A stretch of 64,000 nucleotides of DNA from Mycolicibacterium stellerae. GTDB taxonomy: Bacteria > Actinomycetota > Actinomycetes > Mycobacteriales > Mycobacteriaceae. The notes beneath the pieces were generated by a model. The model had not been told where the DNA came from. It saw only the letters and a program-made list of their open reading frames with translations, and did no database searches. The position numbers were made by a program, and so were the translations under genes. Shown here piece by piece: positions 41,354 to 48,778 of the stretch (positions are counted from its first letter, which is position 1; each line of letters opens with the position of its first letter). Location: NCBI RefSeq assembly GCF_003719305.1, contig NZ_RARC01000002.1:62001-126000 (forward strand), in the 5' to 3' direction.

Positions 41354-42096
41354 TGCGCCTCCTTCAGATGCTCGGCCGCGCCGCGCCGCAGCGCCTGGGA
41401 TTCCGAAGCGAGCGTGATCATCCGAAAGCCCATCTCGGCCATCGCCTTTCCGGGTTTGCCTGCATTGGCGTGGATGGCGGGCACCAGGCCAGCCTCCGAC
41501 GCAGCGGCCTGGATTCGAGCCACCGCGTCGACGACCACAGGCGTGGCAAGGGCGTCCAGCGGCGCGTGCCCCAACGAGATCGCCAGGTCCGCGGGGCCGA
41601 CATAGACGCCGGAGAGCCCTTCCACGGCGCAGATCTCGTCGAGGGCGGCGAGCCCTCGTGCCGTCTCGATCATCGCGAACACGCTCGTCCTCGCCTCGTG
41701 GGCCGCCGGGTCGACACCCAGGCTCGCGCGAAGCGGGCCGAAACTTCGCACCCCGGCGGGCGCGTAACGGGTGGCGGCCACCGCCTCTGCGGCCTGTTCG
41801 GGTGATTCGATCATCGCGATGATGACCGCGTCGGCGCCCGCGTCGAGCACGCGGCCAATCGGCGCGGCGTCGGGCGTCGGTAGGCGCACCGCGGTGGCGA
41901 CCGGCACGTGTTCGAGCCTGCGCAACAGCAGAGCGACGTCGGCGTCGTCGAGATAGCCGTGCTGGACGTCGAATCCGACGTAGTCGTAGCCTGCCGCGGC
42001 GAACTCCTCGGGTCCGATGATGGTGGGTCCGACCACCCATCCGCCGAAGATCCGCTCCTTGGCCGCCAGCGCGTCCCGAAGTCTGCTTGCCGTCAT
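41350..42096 (-). CDS. HpcH/HpaI-family aldolase
   Basis: A 248-residue class II pyruvate-type aldolase of the HpcH/HpaI/CitE superfamily. FVGFDVQHGYLD-like segment (about 39-50), the phosphate/carboxylate-binding VRLPTPD (about 69-75), metal ligand region FAMIETARGL with Glu (about 144), and GPADLAISLG with Asp (about 170). Family members cleave 4-hydroxy-2-oxo acids to pyruvate plus an aldehyde. Overlaps ADH and SDR genes by 4 nt on each side. It could process the acyclic hydroxy-oxo acid from ring opening. Confidence 0.88.
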   Translation of the reverse strand: MTASRLRDALAAKERIFGGWVVGPTIIGPEEFAAAGYDYVGFDVQHGYLDDADVALLLRRLEHVPVATAVRLPTPDAAPIGRVLDAGADAVIIAMIESPEQAAEAVAATRYAPAGVRSFGPLRASLGVDPAAHEARTSVFAMIETARGLAALDEICAVEGLSGVYVGPADLAISLGHAPLDALATPVVVDAVARIQAAASEAGLVPAIHANAGKPGKAMAEMGFRMITLASESQALRRGAAEHLKEAQ

Positions 42097-43061
42097 GACA
42101 CGATCGCGATCTTGATGCGTTCGCGCGCAGGCCTTGCGGCCAGCTCGAACGCGTCCTGGACCTGGTCGACGCCAAACGTGTGGGTGACGTAGGCGGGAAG
42201 CAGATCGGGGTGGTCGCGTGCGAACTCGTTGGCGGCGCACAGCATCCGACGACGGTCCAGTGTCACACCAGATTTCAGCGTCAGGTTGTTGCGCAGCATG
42301 GTGCGCATGCTGATCGGATAGCTGTCGTCGTCGGCGACCCCGAAATAGAAGACCGTGCCTCCCAACGCCGCCGCCTCGATCGCATGGCCGAGCGTCGCCA
42401 CTTGGTGACCGACAGCCTCGATCACGATGTCGGGCTTGTCGTGCGGTTGCAGATGGCTGACCCACCGGTCGCTCGTCGCACGAACCACGGTGTCGACCCC
42501 GAACTCCGTGGCGACGGCATCGCGGTCGATCGGATCGACGCCGGTGACGCGGCGTGCGCCAGAAGCCTTTGCCGCGTATGAGAAGAGCAGCCCGATCGAG
42601 CCTTGGCCGATGACGGCGACATGGCGGCCCTTCAGCTTCGGAAGCTGCTCGAGGGCATACAGCACGCAGGCCAGCGGCTGCAGCGCCACCGCATGCTCGG
42701 GGGCCAGCGCCTGGTCGTACGGCGCTAGACCGTCGCCGTCGGCGGCGACGTACTCCATCATGCCGTCGAATCCGGAGGCCCAGCCAACGACGCGGTCACC
42801 GGTCCCGTGACTCCGGTGTCTACTGGCCACCACCTCTCCCACGATTTCGTGGATCGGAAAGCCGTCCATCTCAGCGGCACTCGTGCCGGTGTCGCCCGGC
42901 AGCCTGCCCTTCGCCCCGCGGAATCCCGGCAGGTCACTGCCGCACACCCCGGCAGCGAGGAACCGGACGAGTACCTGCCGGTCCCCAAGCGACTCGGGCG
43001 TCTTCTCCGGAATATCCACCCGCTCAAAGGTGTACGGCGCCACCAGCCGATACGACCACAC
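42093..43061 (-). CDS. MDR-family alcohol dehydrogenase lacking the structural zinc lobe
   Basis: A 322-residue medium-chain dehydrogenase: GVCGSDLPGF with the catalytic-zinc Cys (about 39), HEIVGEVVA (about 74-82), and the NAD site VAVIGQGSIGLLFSYAA. The four-cysteine structural zinc loop found in classical ADHs is absent. GTG at 43061 has GGAGGT 5 nt upstream and follows the P450 stop by 1 nt; longer readings into the P450 gene are rejected. It likely oxidises the hydroxyl group added by the P450. Confidence 0.86.
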   Translation of the reverse strand: MWSYRLVAPYTFERVDIPEKTPESLGDRQVLVRFLAAGVCGSDLPGFRGAKGRLPGDTGTSAAEMDGFPIHEIVGEVVASRHRSHGTGDRVVGWASGFDGMMEYVAADGDGLAPYDQALAPEHAVALQPLACVLYALEQLPKLKGRHVAVIGQGSIGLLFSYAAKASGARRVTGVDPIDRDAVATEFGVDTVVRATSDRWVSHLQPHDKPDIVIEAVGHQVATLGHAIEAAALGGTVFYFGVADDDSYPISMRTMLRNNLTLKSGVTLDRRRMLCAANEFARDHPDLLPAYVTHTFGVDQVQDAFELAARPARERIKIAIVS

Positions 43062-43062
43062 G

Positions 43063-44304
43063 TCAGACCTCCACCGGGACCTCAACAGGAACACTGTTCC
43101 AGCCCCATTGGAAACTCGACGGCGGTCGCGAAGCCGCGTCGCCGAGGATCCGGTAGTCGGGCACCCGCTTGAGCCACTCGGACACCATGATCGCGATCTC
43201 CAGCCGGGCCAGGTGAACACCGAGGCAGAAGTGCTGTCCGCGGCCGAAGGCCAGCAGCCGTTCGATGGGCCGGTCCCAGACGAACTCGTCAGGATCGGGA
43301 TACTCGCGCTCGTCACGGTTGGCCGATGCCAGCAGGGTGATGATCCGCTGTCCGGGCTCGATCGTGGTGTCGTGCAACGTGAACGGCTCCCGAAGGGTGC
43401 GGGCGAACCATTGAGCCGGCGCGCAGTACCGGATCATCTCCTCACGCGCCTTGGGCACGTTCGCGTCGAGGTCGGCGTGGACCGCGGCCAACTGGTCGGG
43501 TCTCCTGCTCAGCTCCCACAGCCCGTGCGCGACGATCTTGGGCACCGTTTCGGTGCCGCCGATGAAGACACCGAGCATCTGGGTGGCGGCCTCGATGTCG
43601 GTGAAGGCCGAGCCGTCCGGCAACCGGTAATTGATGAGGCTGTCGGCTACCGGCAGCCCGCCGTCTGCTCCCTCGGCACGGCGGCGAGCCACAATCGGCA
43701 CCAGATATTCCAGATATCCGGGCCTGGCATTGGCCACTTCAACGCCGCTGCCCGGCTCGGCGAGGCTTCCCGCATTGACGGTCCCCAGTACCTCGGGCGC
43801 CAGATCGACTGGTAGACCAAGCAATTCGCAGACGACCGACGCGGCGACGATTCCCCCGTAGTCCTGGGTGAGGTCGAAGGAGCCGCGCGGCAGCAGTTCG
43901 TCGAGTCGTTCGTTGGCCAGCTCACGAATCCGGTCGGCGAGTTCAGCGACGGGTTTCGGCCGGAACTGACCGGACGTGCATCGCCGGACACCGTCATAGA
44001 TCGGGGCGTCGAAGTTTGCGTGGAACGGCATGGGGTGCAATGGCGGATCCGGCACCGGACCGGCGTTGTGTTTGGCCAACACCGTTGCCGCGGGCAGGGT
44101 CCCTTCCGAGGCCACGAACGTCCCGTCGTTGATCTCCAACACTCGCCAGATATCGGAGAACCGGGAAAGCGCGTAGGTGTCCCACTTCTCGACGTAGTAA
44201 ACCGGGTGCTCGTCGCGCAGCACGCGATAGTACGGCAACGGATCGGCCATCACGGCAGGATCGAACGGATCGTAGGAGAAGTCAGCCAGCACAGGTGTGT
44301 TCAT
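43063..44304 (-). CDS. Cytochrome P450 of the seven-gene operon
   Basis: A 413-residue P450. Heme loop FGRGQHFCLGVHLA with Cys360; I-helix GVFIGGTETVPKI with the acid-Thr pair; ExxR as EEMIR. ATG at 44304 overlaps the upstream stop (ATGA). As second gene in the operon it probably starts attack on an unactivated carbon, giving an alcohol for ADH/SDR. No ferredoxin is encoded in this operon; the 3Fe-4S ferredoxin at 46702 could serve. Confidence 0.92.
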   Translation of the reverse strand: MNTPVLADFSYDPFDPAVMADPLPYYRVLRDEHPVYYVEKWDTYALSRFSDIWRVLEINDGTFVASEGTLPAATVLAKHNAGPVPDPPLHPMPFHANFDAPIYDGVRRCTSGQFRPKPVAELADRIRELANERLDELLPRGSFDLTQDYGGIVAASVVCELLGLPVDLAPEVLGTVNAGSLAEPGSGVEVANARPGYLEYLVPIVARRRAEGADGGLPVADSLINYRLPDGSAFTDIEAATQMLGVFIGGTETVPKIVAHGLWELSRRPDQLAAVHADLDANVPKAREEMIRYCAPAQWFARTLREPFTLHDTTIEPGQRIITLLASANRDEREYPDPDEFVWDRPIERLLAFGRGQHFCLGVHLARLEIAIMVSEWLKRVPDYRILGDAASRPPSSFQWGWNSVPVEVPVEV

Positions 44305-45008
44305 TGCAGCGGTGACGGTGGTAGTGCCTGCAGTATCGAGTCCTCCCAGCCGTCGCGCAGTGCCGGTGCGACGCTCATCCAGGTGACGATCTCCGCGGGC
44401 GGGCTCTCTTTCCATGACGGGTAGTGGTTTTCGAAGCAGGCCCATTCGCCTTCGAGCGCCCAGTAGTGGATGACCTCGTTGAACCGGAAGGTGGTGATGA
44501 ACGAGCCGAGCCAGCGCTTGCCGGTGCTTTCCGACCACGGCACGTACAGCCGCTCGAGCTCACGGATGTAGTCGTCCTGACGTCCTGGTTTGCTCTGCAT
44601 GATCTCCTGGATGACCAGGCCCGCGGAGAACTTCTCGTCGCGCAGCTGCGCGAGTGTCTTGTTGCTCCTGCCCGCGTACATGATGCGGCCCTCGCCGGAT
44701 GCGCCGATCTCGGAAAGGAACTCAGACCACTTCACGAACGCGGCCCGATGGCTGCCCCCACGCGCCTGCGCCCTGCCGATTCGCGCGTAGTCGGCGAAGG
44801 CGTCGATCTCCCAGATGACGGTGACCTGCGGCCAGTGCCCGTTGAACGGCGTCGTCTCCCAGATCGCGAACAGCCGCGCACCGAGCTCTTCCATCATCGG
44901 CTGGTAGACGTCGCCGAACACGTCGGTGAATTTCTCCTCGCGCGAGCCCAGGTCGATCGTCTCGTGCAGGTAGAGAAGCGTGTGGCTGTGGTACTTCTTC
45001 ATGTTCAT
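44301..45008 (-). CDS. NIPSNAP/EthD-like dimeric alpha-beta barrel protein
   Basis: A 235-residue protein with two ferredoxin-like (dimeric alpha/beta barrel) repeats: KKYHSHTLLYLHETIDLGSREEKF at about 3-26, then a second LVIQEIMQSKPGRQDDYIREL at about 125-145. This pattern is seen in NIPSNAP and EthD-type proteins, often found beside P450 degradation genes but without a defined reaction. ATG at 45008 (MNMKKY) has AGGTG upstream; it also overlaps the TGA of a possible leaderless 9-codon leader ORF. First large gene of the seven-gene operon driven from the promoter element at 45041-45070. Confidence 0.72.
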   Translation of the reverse strand: MNMKKYHSHTLLYLHETIDLGSREEKFTDVFGDVYQPMMEELGARLFAIWETTPFNGHWPQVTVIWEIDAFADYARIGRAQARGGSHRAAFVKWSEFLSEIGASGEGRIMYAGRSNKTLAQLRDEKFSAGLVIQEIMQSKPGRQDDYIRELERLYVPWSESTGKRWLGSFITTFRFNEVIHYWALEGEWACFENHYPSWKESPPAEIVTWMSVAPALRDGWEDSILQALPPSPLQ

Positions 45009-45034
45009 GCCCAGCACCTGTTTGACATTGGCAC
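45005..45034 (-). CDS. Possible leaderless 9-codon leader ORF of the seven-gene operon
   Basis: On the minus strand a GTG at 45034 lies 6 nt after the promoter element, the same distance as the P450 GTG at copy b. It encodes VPMSNRCWA and stops at a TGA overlapping the ATG of the NIPSNAP-like gene (ATGA). The peptide contains one Cys and one Trp codon. No protein-level evidence is possible from sequence; the case rests on spacing and coupling. Confidence 0.35.
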   Translation of the reverse strand: MPMSNRCWA

Positions 45035-45040
45035 GTAGCG

Positions 45041-45070
45041 AGCGTGACACTTGTGGCGTGTTTTGTAAAG
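45041..45070. promoter_or_regulatory. 30-bp bidirectional promoter element, copy a
   Basis: Minus strand: CTTTAC (45070-45065)-N14-GTGTCACGCT (45050-45041), i.e. TTTACA-N17-TGT-extended CACGCT, directed to the seven-gene operon. Plus strand: GTGACA (45044-45049)-N16-TAAAGG (45066-45071), 6 nt before the SMP-30 ATG at 45078. The two readings occupy the same 30 bp and would compete. Confidence 0.65.
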
Positions 45071-45077
45071 GTGCGGC

Positions 45078-45896
45078 ATGAGCTTGCTGCCGCTGGCCAA
45101 GGGCTTCTGTTTCGGAGAGGGCCCGCGCTGGTTCGAAGGTCTGCTGTGGTTCTCCGACATGCTCGGCGAGGCCGTGCACACGGTCAACCTGGCGGGTGTC
45201 CTCACCACGCTCCCACTGGCCGGCCACGCCCCCTCCGGACTCGGATTTCGTCCTGACGGATCGCTGCTGATCGCCTCCACGCAGCGTCGCGAACTGCTGA
45301 GCTACGACGGCGACACCGTCGAAGCGATCGTCGATCTTTCCGACATCGTCCCGGCGAGCATCGGCGATATGGTCGTCGACGACCGTGGCCGCGCCTATGT
45401 CGGTTCGCAGGCGTTCGAGGGTGGCGTCATCGCGCGGGTGGACCCCGACAACACCGTCGCCGTCGTCGCCGAGGACCTCGACTTCCCCAACGGCATGGTC
45501 ATCACGCCCGACGGAGGGACGCTCATCGTCGCCGAGTCGGTCGGTCGACGGTTGACCGCATTCGCCATCGGCGCCGACGGGTCGCTTTTCGATCGACGGG
45601 TCTTCGCCGACGGGCTCGACGGCCCGCCCGACGGCATCACCCTGGACGCAGAGGGCGGGATCTGGGCCGCGATGACGTTGGCTCACCAATTCGAGCGAAT
45701 TGTGGAGGGCGGCAAGGTCACCGACCGTATCGACATCGGCGACCGCACCGCAATCGCCTGCACGCTGGGCGGTCCGCAGCGCCGCACCCTGTTCCTGCTT
45801 TCGAGTACCGACGCCTATCCCGAGCGGCTGATCGGGACCAAACTATCGCGGCTCGATACGGTCACCGTCGACATACCTGGAGCAGGCCTGCCATGA
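45078..45896 (+). CDS. SMP-30/gluconolactonase-family lactonase
   Basis: A 272-residue six-bladed beta-propeller of the SMP-30/LRE family: FCFGEGPRWFEGLLWFSDM at the N-terminus with the metal-ligand Glu, LDFPNGMVITPDG (about 137-149) with the Asn/Asp ligands and GPPDGITLDAEGGIWAA (about 181-197). Family enzymes hydrolyse lactones. It is divergent from the operon that encodes a Baeyer-Villiger monooxygenase, whose product may be a lactone, so a role in opening it is a reasonable inference. The ATG lies 6 nt after the plus-strand -10 candidate. Confidence 0.88.
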   Translation: MSLLPLAKGFCFGEGPRWFEGLLWFSDMLGEAVHTVNLAGVLTTLPLAGHAPSGLGFRPDGSLLIASTQRRELLSYDGDTVEAIVDLSDIVPASIGDMVVDDRGRAYVGSQAFEGGVIARVDPDNTVAVVAEDLDFPNGMVITPDGGTLIVAESVGRRLTAFAIGADGSLFDRRVFADGLDGPPDGITLDAEGGIWAAMTLAHQFERIVEGGKVTDRIDIGDRTAIACTLGGPQRRTLFLLSSTDAYPERLIGTKLSRLDTVTVDIPGAGLP

Positions 45897-46705
45897 GCGA
45901 TTCGTACTACGAGCTCCTCGACGAGGATGCCAACGGCGAACGGTTTGTCGCGACCGACTTGGTACGCAGCACCTGGTCGGCCGCGATCCAACACGGCGCG
46001 CCCGTGTCGGCGCTCCTGGTTCGCGCGTTGGAGCGCTGCGACGCACGTGACGACACCCGACTGAGCCGCGTCCTCATCGACCTCCTCGGACCCGTGCCCG
46101 CCGAGGGCGACCTGTGGGTGCGCGCGAAACGCGAAAGGTCCGGCACGCAGATCGAGTTGATCGGGGCGGAGATGCTCGCCGTCGGTCCCGACGGCAATCC
46201 CCGACCCGTCGCGCGGGCAAGCGGGTGGCGATTGCAGACCATCGACACCGAGGCCGTCGCGCATGCGTCCGCGCCTCCGCTGAGGCCGGTGTCCGACGCG
46301 TGGAGCCGAGACATGAAGAAGGACTGGGACCGCAACTACGTGCACAGCCTGGACTGGCGGTGGCTGACCAAACCGCTCAGCGACGGGCCGGGCGAGTCGT
46401 GGATCAAACCCGAGGTCGACCTCGTCAAGGGCGAGAGCATGACGCAGCTCGAGCGGCTGTTCGCGGTGGCCGACGACGCCAACGGCATCGGCTCGAAACT
46501 CGATATCGGCAAATGGATGTTCATGAACACCGACCTGGTCGTACACGTGCACCGGATTCCCGAGGGCGAGTGGACCGGCATCCGTGCCGAGACCAGTTAC
46601 GGTCCCGACGGCATCGGGACGACGATCGGCACGCTGTTCGACGAGTCCGGCGCGGTGGGCGCCATCCAGCAGTCGGTCTTAGTCCGCCCGATGCCCGGCC
46701 GCTAG
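45893..46705 (+). CDS. Thioesterase-family double hot-dog protein (TesB/4HBT_3-like)
   Basis: A 270-residue acyl-CoA thioesterase-like protein: N-terminal hot-dog half with HGAPVSALLVRALERCD (about 38-54), C-terminal half with LERLFAVADDANGIGSKLD and WMFMNTDLVVHVHRIPEGEW (about 205-224, the TesB-type Asp). Overlaps the SMP-30 stop by 4 nt, forming a two-gene operon. The TAG stop is within CTAG shared with the convergent ferredoxin gene. It may release CoA from pathway intermediates. Confidence 0.8.
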   Translation: MSDSYYELLDEDANGERFVATDLVRSTWSAAIQHGAPVSALLVRALERCDARDDTRLSRVLIDLLGPVPAEGDLWVRAKRERSGTQIELIGAEMLAVGPDGNPRPVARASGWRLQTIDTEAVAHASAPPLRPVSDAWSRDMKKDWDRNYVHSLDWRWLTKPLSDGPGESWIKPEVDLVKGESMTQLERLFAVADDANGIGSKLDIGKWMFMNTDLVVHVHRIPEGEWTGIRAETSYGPDGIGTTIGTLFDESGAVGAIQQSVLVRPMPGR

Positions 46706-46893
46706 TCGATCAGGCGCAGCGCCGCTGCGGGACACTGCGTTACGGCTTGTTGCATGCGGTCGCGGTCGGAGTCAGGGCGGTCGGCCCCCTCGATGCGCAC
46801 GGTGCCGTCGTCCTGCACCTCGAACACGTCCTCGGCGATCGACTCGCAGATACCGTGCCCGGTGCACTTGTCGAGATCGACTTCGACCCGCAT
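46702..46893 (-). CDS. 3Fe-4S ferredoxin, P450 partner
   Basis: A 63-residue ferredoxin: Cys10-x-x-His-x-x-Cys16 (KCTGHGICES) and Cys54 followed by Pro (TQCPAAAL). The His at the second ligand position of the motif is typical of mycobacterial [3Fe-4S] ferredoxins that donate electrons to P450s. It is 9 nt downstream of the P450 gene at 46903, so the pair forms an operon. It is the only ferredoxin gene seen in the window and could serve all three P450s. Confidence 0.93.
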   Translation of the reverse strand: MRVEVDLDKCTGHGICESIAEDVFEVQDDGTVRIEGADRPDSDRDRMQQAVTQCPAAALRLID

Positions 46894-46902
46894 TGCCGCC
46901 GC

Positions 46903-48156
46903 CTATCGAACGTGGGCCGGTAGGCGTTTGACGCCGTGAGCGAAGAAGCTGTAGAGCAGGTCTGGCTCGCCGAACTCGACAGACTTCAGTCGAGTGAGAA
47001 GCTCGCGGAACAGGTTTCGCAACTCGGCCTTCGCCAGCTGATTGCCGAGGCAGAAGTGCGGGCCGCCACCGCCGAAGCCGAGGTGCGGGTTCGACGCCCG
47101 CGTCAGGTCGAATGCGCCTGCATCCTCAAAGACGGTCTCGTCGCGGTTGGCCGAGCAGTAGAACAGGCCGACCTTGTCGCCGGCGGCGACGGGTTGACCG
47201 TTGATCTCGGTGTCCTCGGTGACGAACCGCGCGAACTGCAACACCGGCGACGACCACCGCACGAACTCCTCGATCGCCTGGCCGATCCGGTTCTCGAAGT
47301 CGGCCATCAGCCACTCGCGCTGATCTGGGTTGTCGACCAAGGCCATCATCGCGTGCGTGGTGGTCTGCTTGGTGGTGTCGTTACCAGCCGAGGCCAGCAG
47401 GATCAGGAACGCGCCGATCTCCTCGTCGGTCAGCCGGTGACCGTCCACCTCGGCGTTGACGATGCTGGTCATCAGGTCATCGCCGGGATTCTTGCGCCGG
47501 AACCGTGCCAGCTCCACCCCGGTGTTGTTGAGCAGCATGATCTGTGCGGCCGGGTCGTTCGCCTGCTCATCGGCCGTGCTGTACTCCTCGTCGCTCATGC
47601 CGAAAAGCTTCTCGGCTGCGTACGCCACCGACGCCTGATCCGCCGACGGCACACCGAGCATGTCCATGATCGTCAGCATCGGCAGCCGCGCCGAGCAGGC
47701 GGCAACGAAGTCGATGTCGCCCGCCCCGACGAGATCGTCGACGATGCCGACCGCGTTCCGGTGGATCTGCTCTTCGATTTGGCGGACGTTTCGCGGCGTG
47801 AACGCCGAGCTGATCAGCCGTCGGTAGACGGTGTGCTGCGGAGGATCCATGGCCAAGAAGAACGAGGCGAACCGCTGGATCTCGGCGGGCATCGGGTTCA
47901 ACGCGACACCGTCGGCTGAAGTGAACAGCTCGGGATGTTGGCTGACATAGACGATGTCGGCGCGGCGCGTCAACGCCCAGAAGCCGGGCTCCTCGATGCC
48001 GAACATCGACGGCCATGGATGGTGCCAGCTGAGCCCGTCTGCGGCGCGCAGCTGGGCGAACGCCTCATCACGCACCGCGAAGGGCTGATCCCAGAAGTCG
48101 TGTGACGAGATATCGACGGGGCTGTATTCGCGTGCCTGCACCGGGGCTGCTGTCAC
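46903..48156 (-). CDS. Cytochrome P450 paired with ferredoxin
   Basis: A 417-residue P450: I-helix LASAGNDTTKQTT, ExxR EEFVR and heme loop FGGGGPHFCLGNQL with Cys369. The GGGGPHFCLGNQLAK form is common in mycobacterial CYP families that oxidise steroids and terpenoids; family assignment would need alignment. The GTG at 48156 lies 6 nt after the minus-strand promoter element at 48163-48192, predicting a leaderless mRNA. Followed by its ferredoxin gene; divergent from a TetR gene. Confidence 0.93.
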   Translation of the reverse strand: MTAAPVQAREYSPVDISSHDFWDQPFAVRDEAFAQLRAADGLSWHHPWPSMFGIEEPGFWALTRRADIVYVSQHPELFTSADGVALNPMPAEIQRFASFFLAMDPPQHTVYRRLISSAFTPRNVRQIEEQIHRNAVGIVDDLVGAGDIDFVAACSARLPMLTIMDMLGVPSADQASVAYAAEKLFGMSDEEYSTADEQANDPAAQIMLLNNTGVELARFRRKNPGDDLMTSIVNAEVDGHRLTDEEIGAFLILLASAGNDTTKQTTTHAMMALVDNPDQREWLMADFENRIGQAIEEFVRWSSPVLQFARFVTEDTEINGQPVAAGDKVGLFYCSANRDETVFEDAGAFDLTRASNPHLGFGGGGPHFCLGNQLAKAELRNLFRELLTRLKSVEFGEPDLLYSFFAHGVKRLPAHVR

Positions 48157-48162
48157 CGAAAC

Positions 48163-48192
48163 AGCGTGACATTTGCGCGTAATTTTGTAAAG
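48163..48192. promoter_or_regulatory. 30-bp bidirectional promoter element, copy b
   Basis: Minus strand: CTTTAC (48192-48187)-N14-ATGTCACGCT (48172-48163), 6 nt before the P450 GTG. Plus strand: GTGACA-N16-TAAAGC (48188-48193), 7 nt before an ATG at 48201 of the TetR gene. Both transcripts would be leaderless. The adjacent TetR is a candidate regulator. Confidence 0.65.
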
Positions 48193-48200
48193 CTATGTCA

Positions 48201-48728
48201 ATGCAGGATGCGGCCGTCGAGGACGACAACTCGACGCGTCAACGCATCCTGGCGGCGACCGCCGAGGTACTGGGCAGGCACGGCATGACGAAACTGAGCC
48301 TCTCCGAGGTCGCGCTGCAGGCCGGCGTCTCGCGGCCCACCCTGTACCGGTGGTTCGCCTCCAAGCGAGATCTGCTCGACGGCTTCGTCGTCTGGGAAAG
48401 GCAGTACTACGAACGCGCAGTGGCCGAAGCGACCGCGGGCCTGCCCGCAGGCGAGAAACTCGACGCCGCCCTGCGCGTGATCGTCGAGTACCAGCAGTCC
48501 TATCCGGGACTGCGGATGATCGACATCGAGCCCGCGCAGGTCATCAAGCGGCTGTCCCGGGTCATTCCGCTGATGCGGTCACGTCTGGAACGCCTCGCGC
48601 AGGGACCCGATGCCGCGCTGGCGGTCGCCACCGCAGTGCGCGTTGCGGTTTCGCACTACCTGGTGCGCAGCGACGACGACGACCAATTCCTGACGCAGCT
48701 TCGACACGCCGCGGGCGTCACCAAATAG
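48201..48728 (+). CDS. TetR-family regulator (paralogue of the one at 51188)
   Basis: A 175-residue TetR protein: RQRILAATAEVLGRHGMTKL then SLSEVALQAGVSRPTLYRWF (HTH, about 12-50) and a C-terminal domain ending HYLVRSDDDDQFLTQLRHA. ATG at 48201 is preferred since it lies 7 nt after the plus-strand TAAAGC; ATG 48195 would add two residues. It is divergent from the P450-ferredoxin operon. The whole protein is clearly similar to the TetR at 51188, including SLSEVALQAGVSRPTLYRWF, so they probably bind related sites. Convergent with the CoA-transferase across a palindromic repeat. Confidence 0.88.
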   Translation: MQDAAVEDDNSTRQRILAATAEVLGRHGMTKLSLSEVALQAGVSRPTLYRWFASKRDLLDGFVVWERQYYERAVAEATAGLPAGEKLDAALRVIVEYQQSYPGLRMIDIEPAQVIKRLSRVIPLMRSRLERLAQGPDAALAVATAVRVAVSHYLVRSDDDDQFLTQLRHAAGVTK

Positions 48729-48729
48729 C

Positions 48730-48778
48730 GACTTCGGCGCGCTCACCGACGCTCAGCGCATGCGAGCGCGCCGAAATC
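48730..48778. terminator. Inverted repeat between convergent genes ('GATTTCGGCGCGCT' family, copy 2)
   Basis: Arms 48730-48744 and 48764-48778 match at 14 of 15 positions; the 19-nt loop includes GCTCAGCG, as in copy 1 at 16564-16618. It starts 1 nt after the TetR stop and reaches the CoA-transferase stop. Likely bidirectional terminator. Confidence 0.7.
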
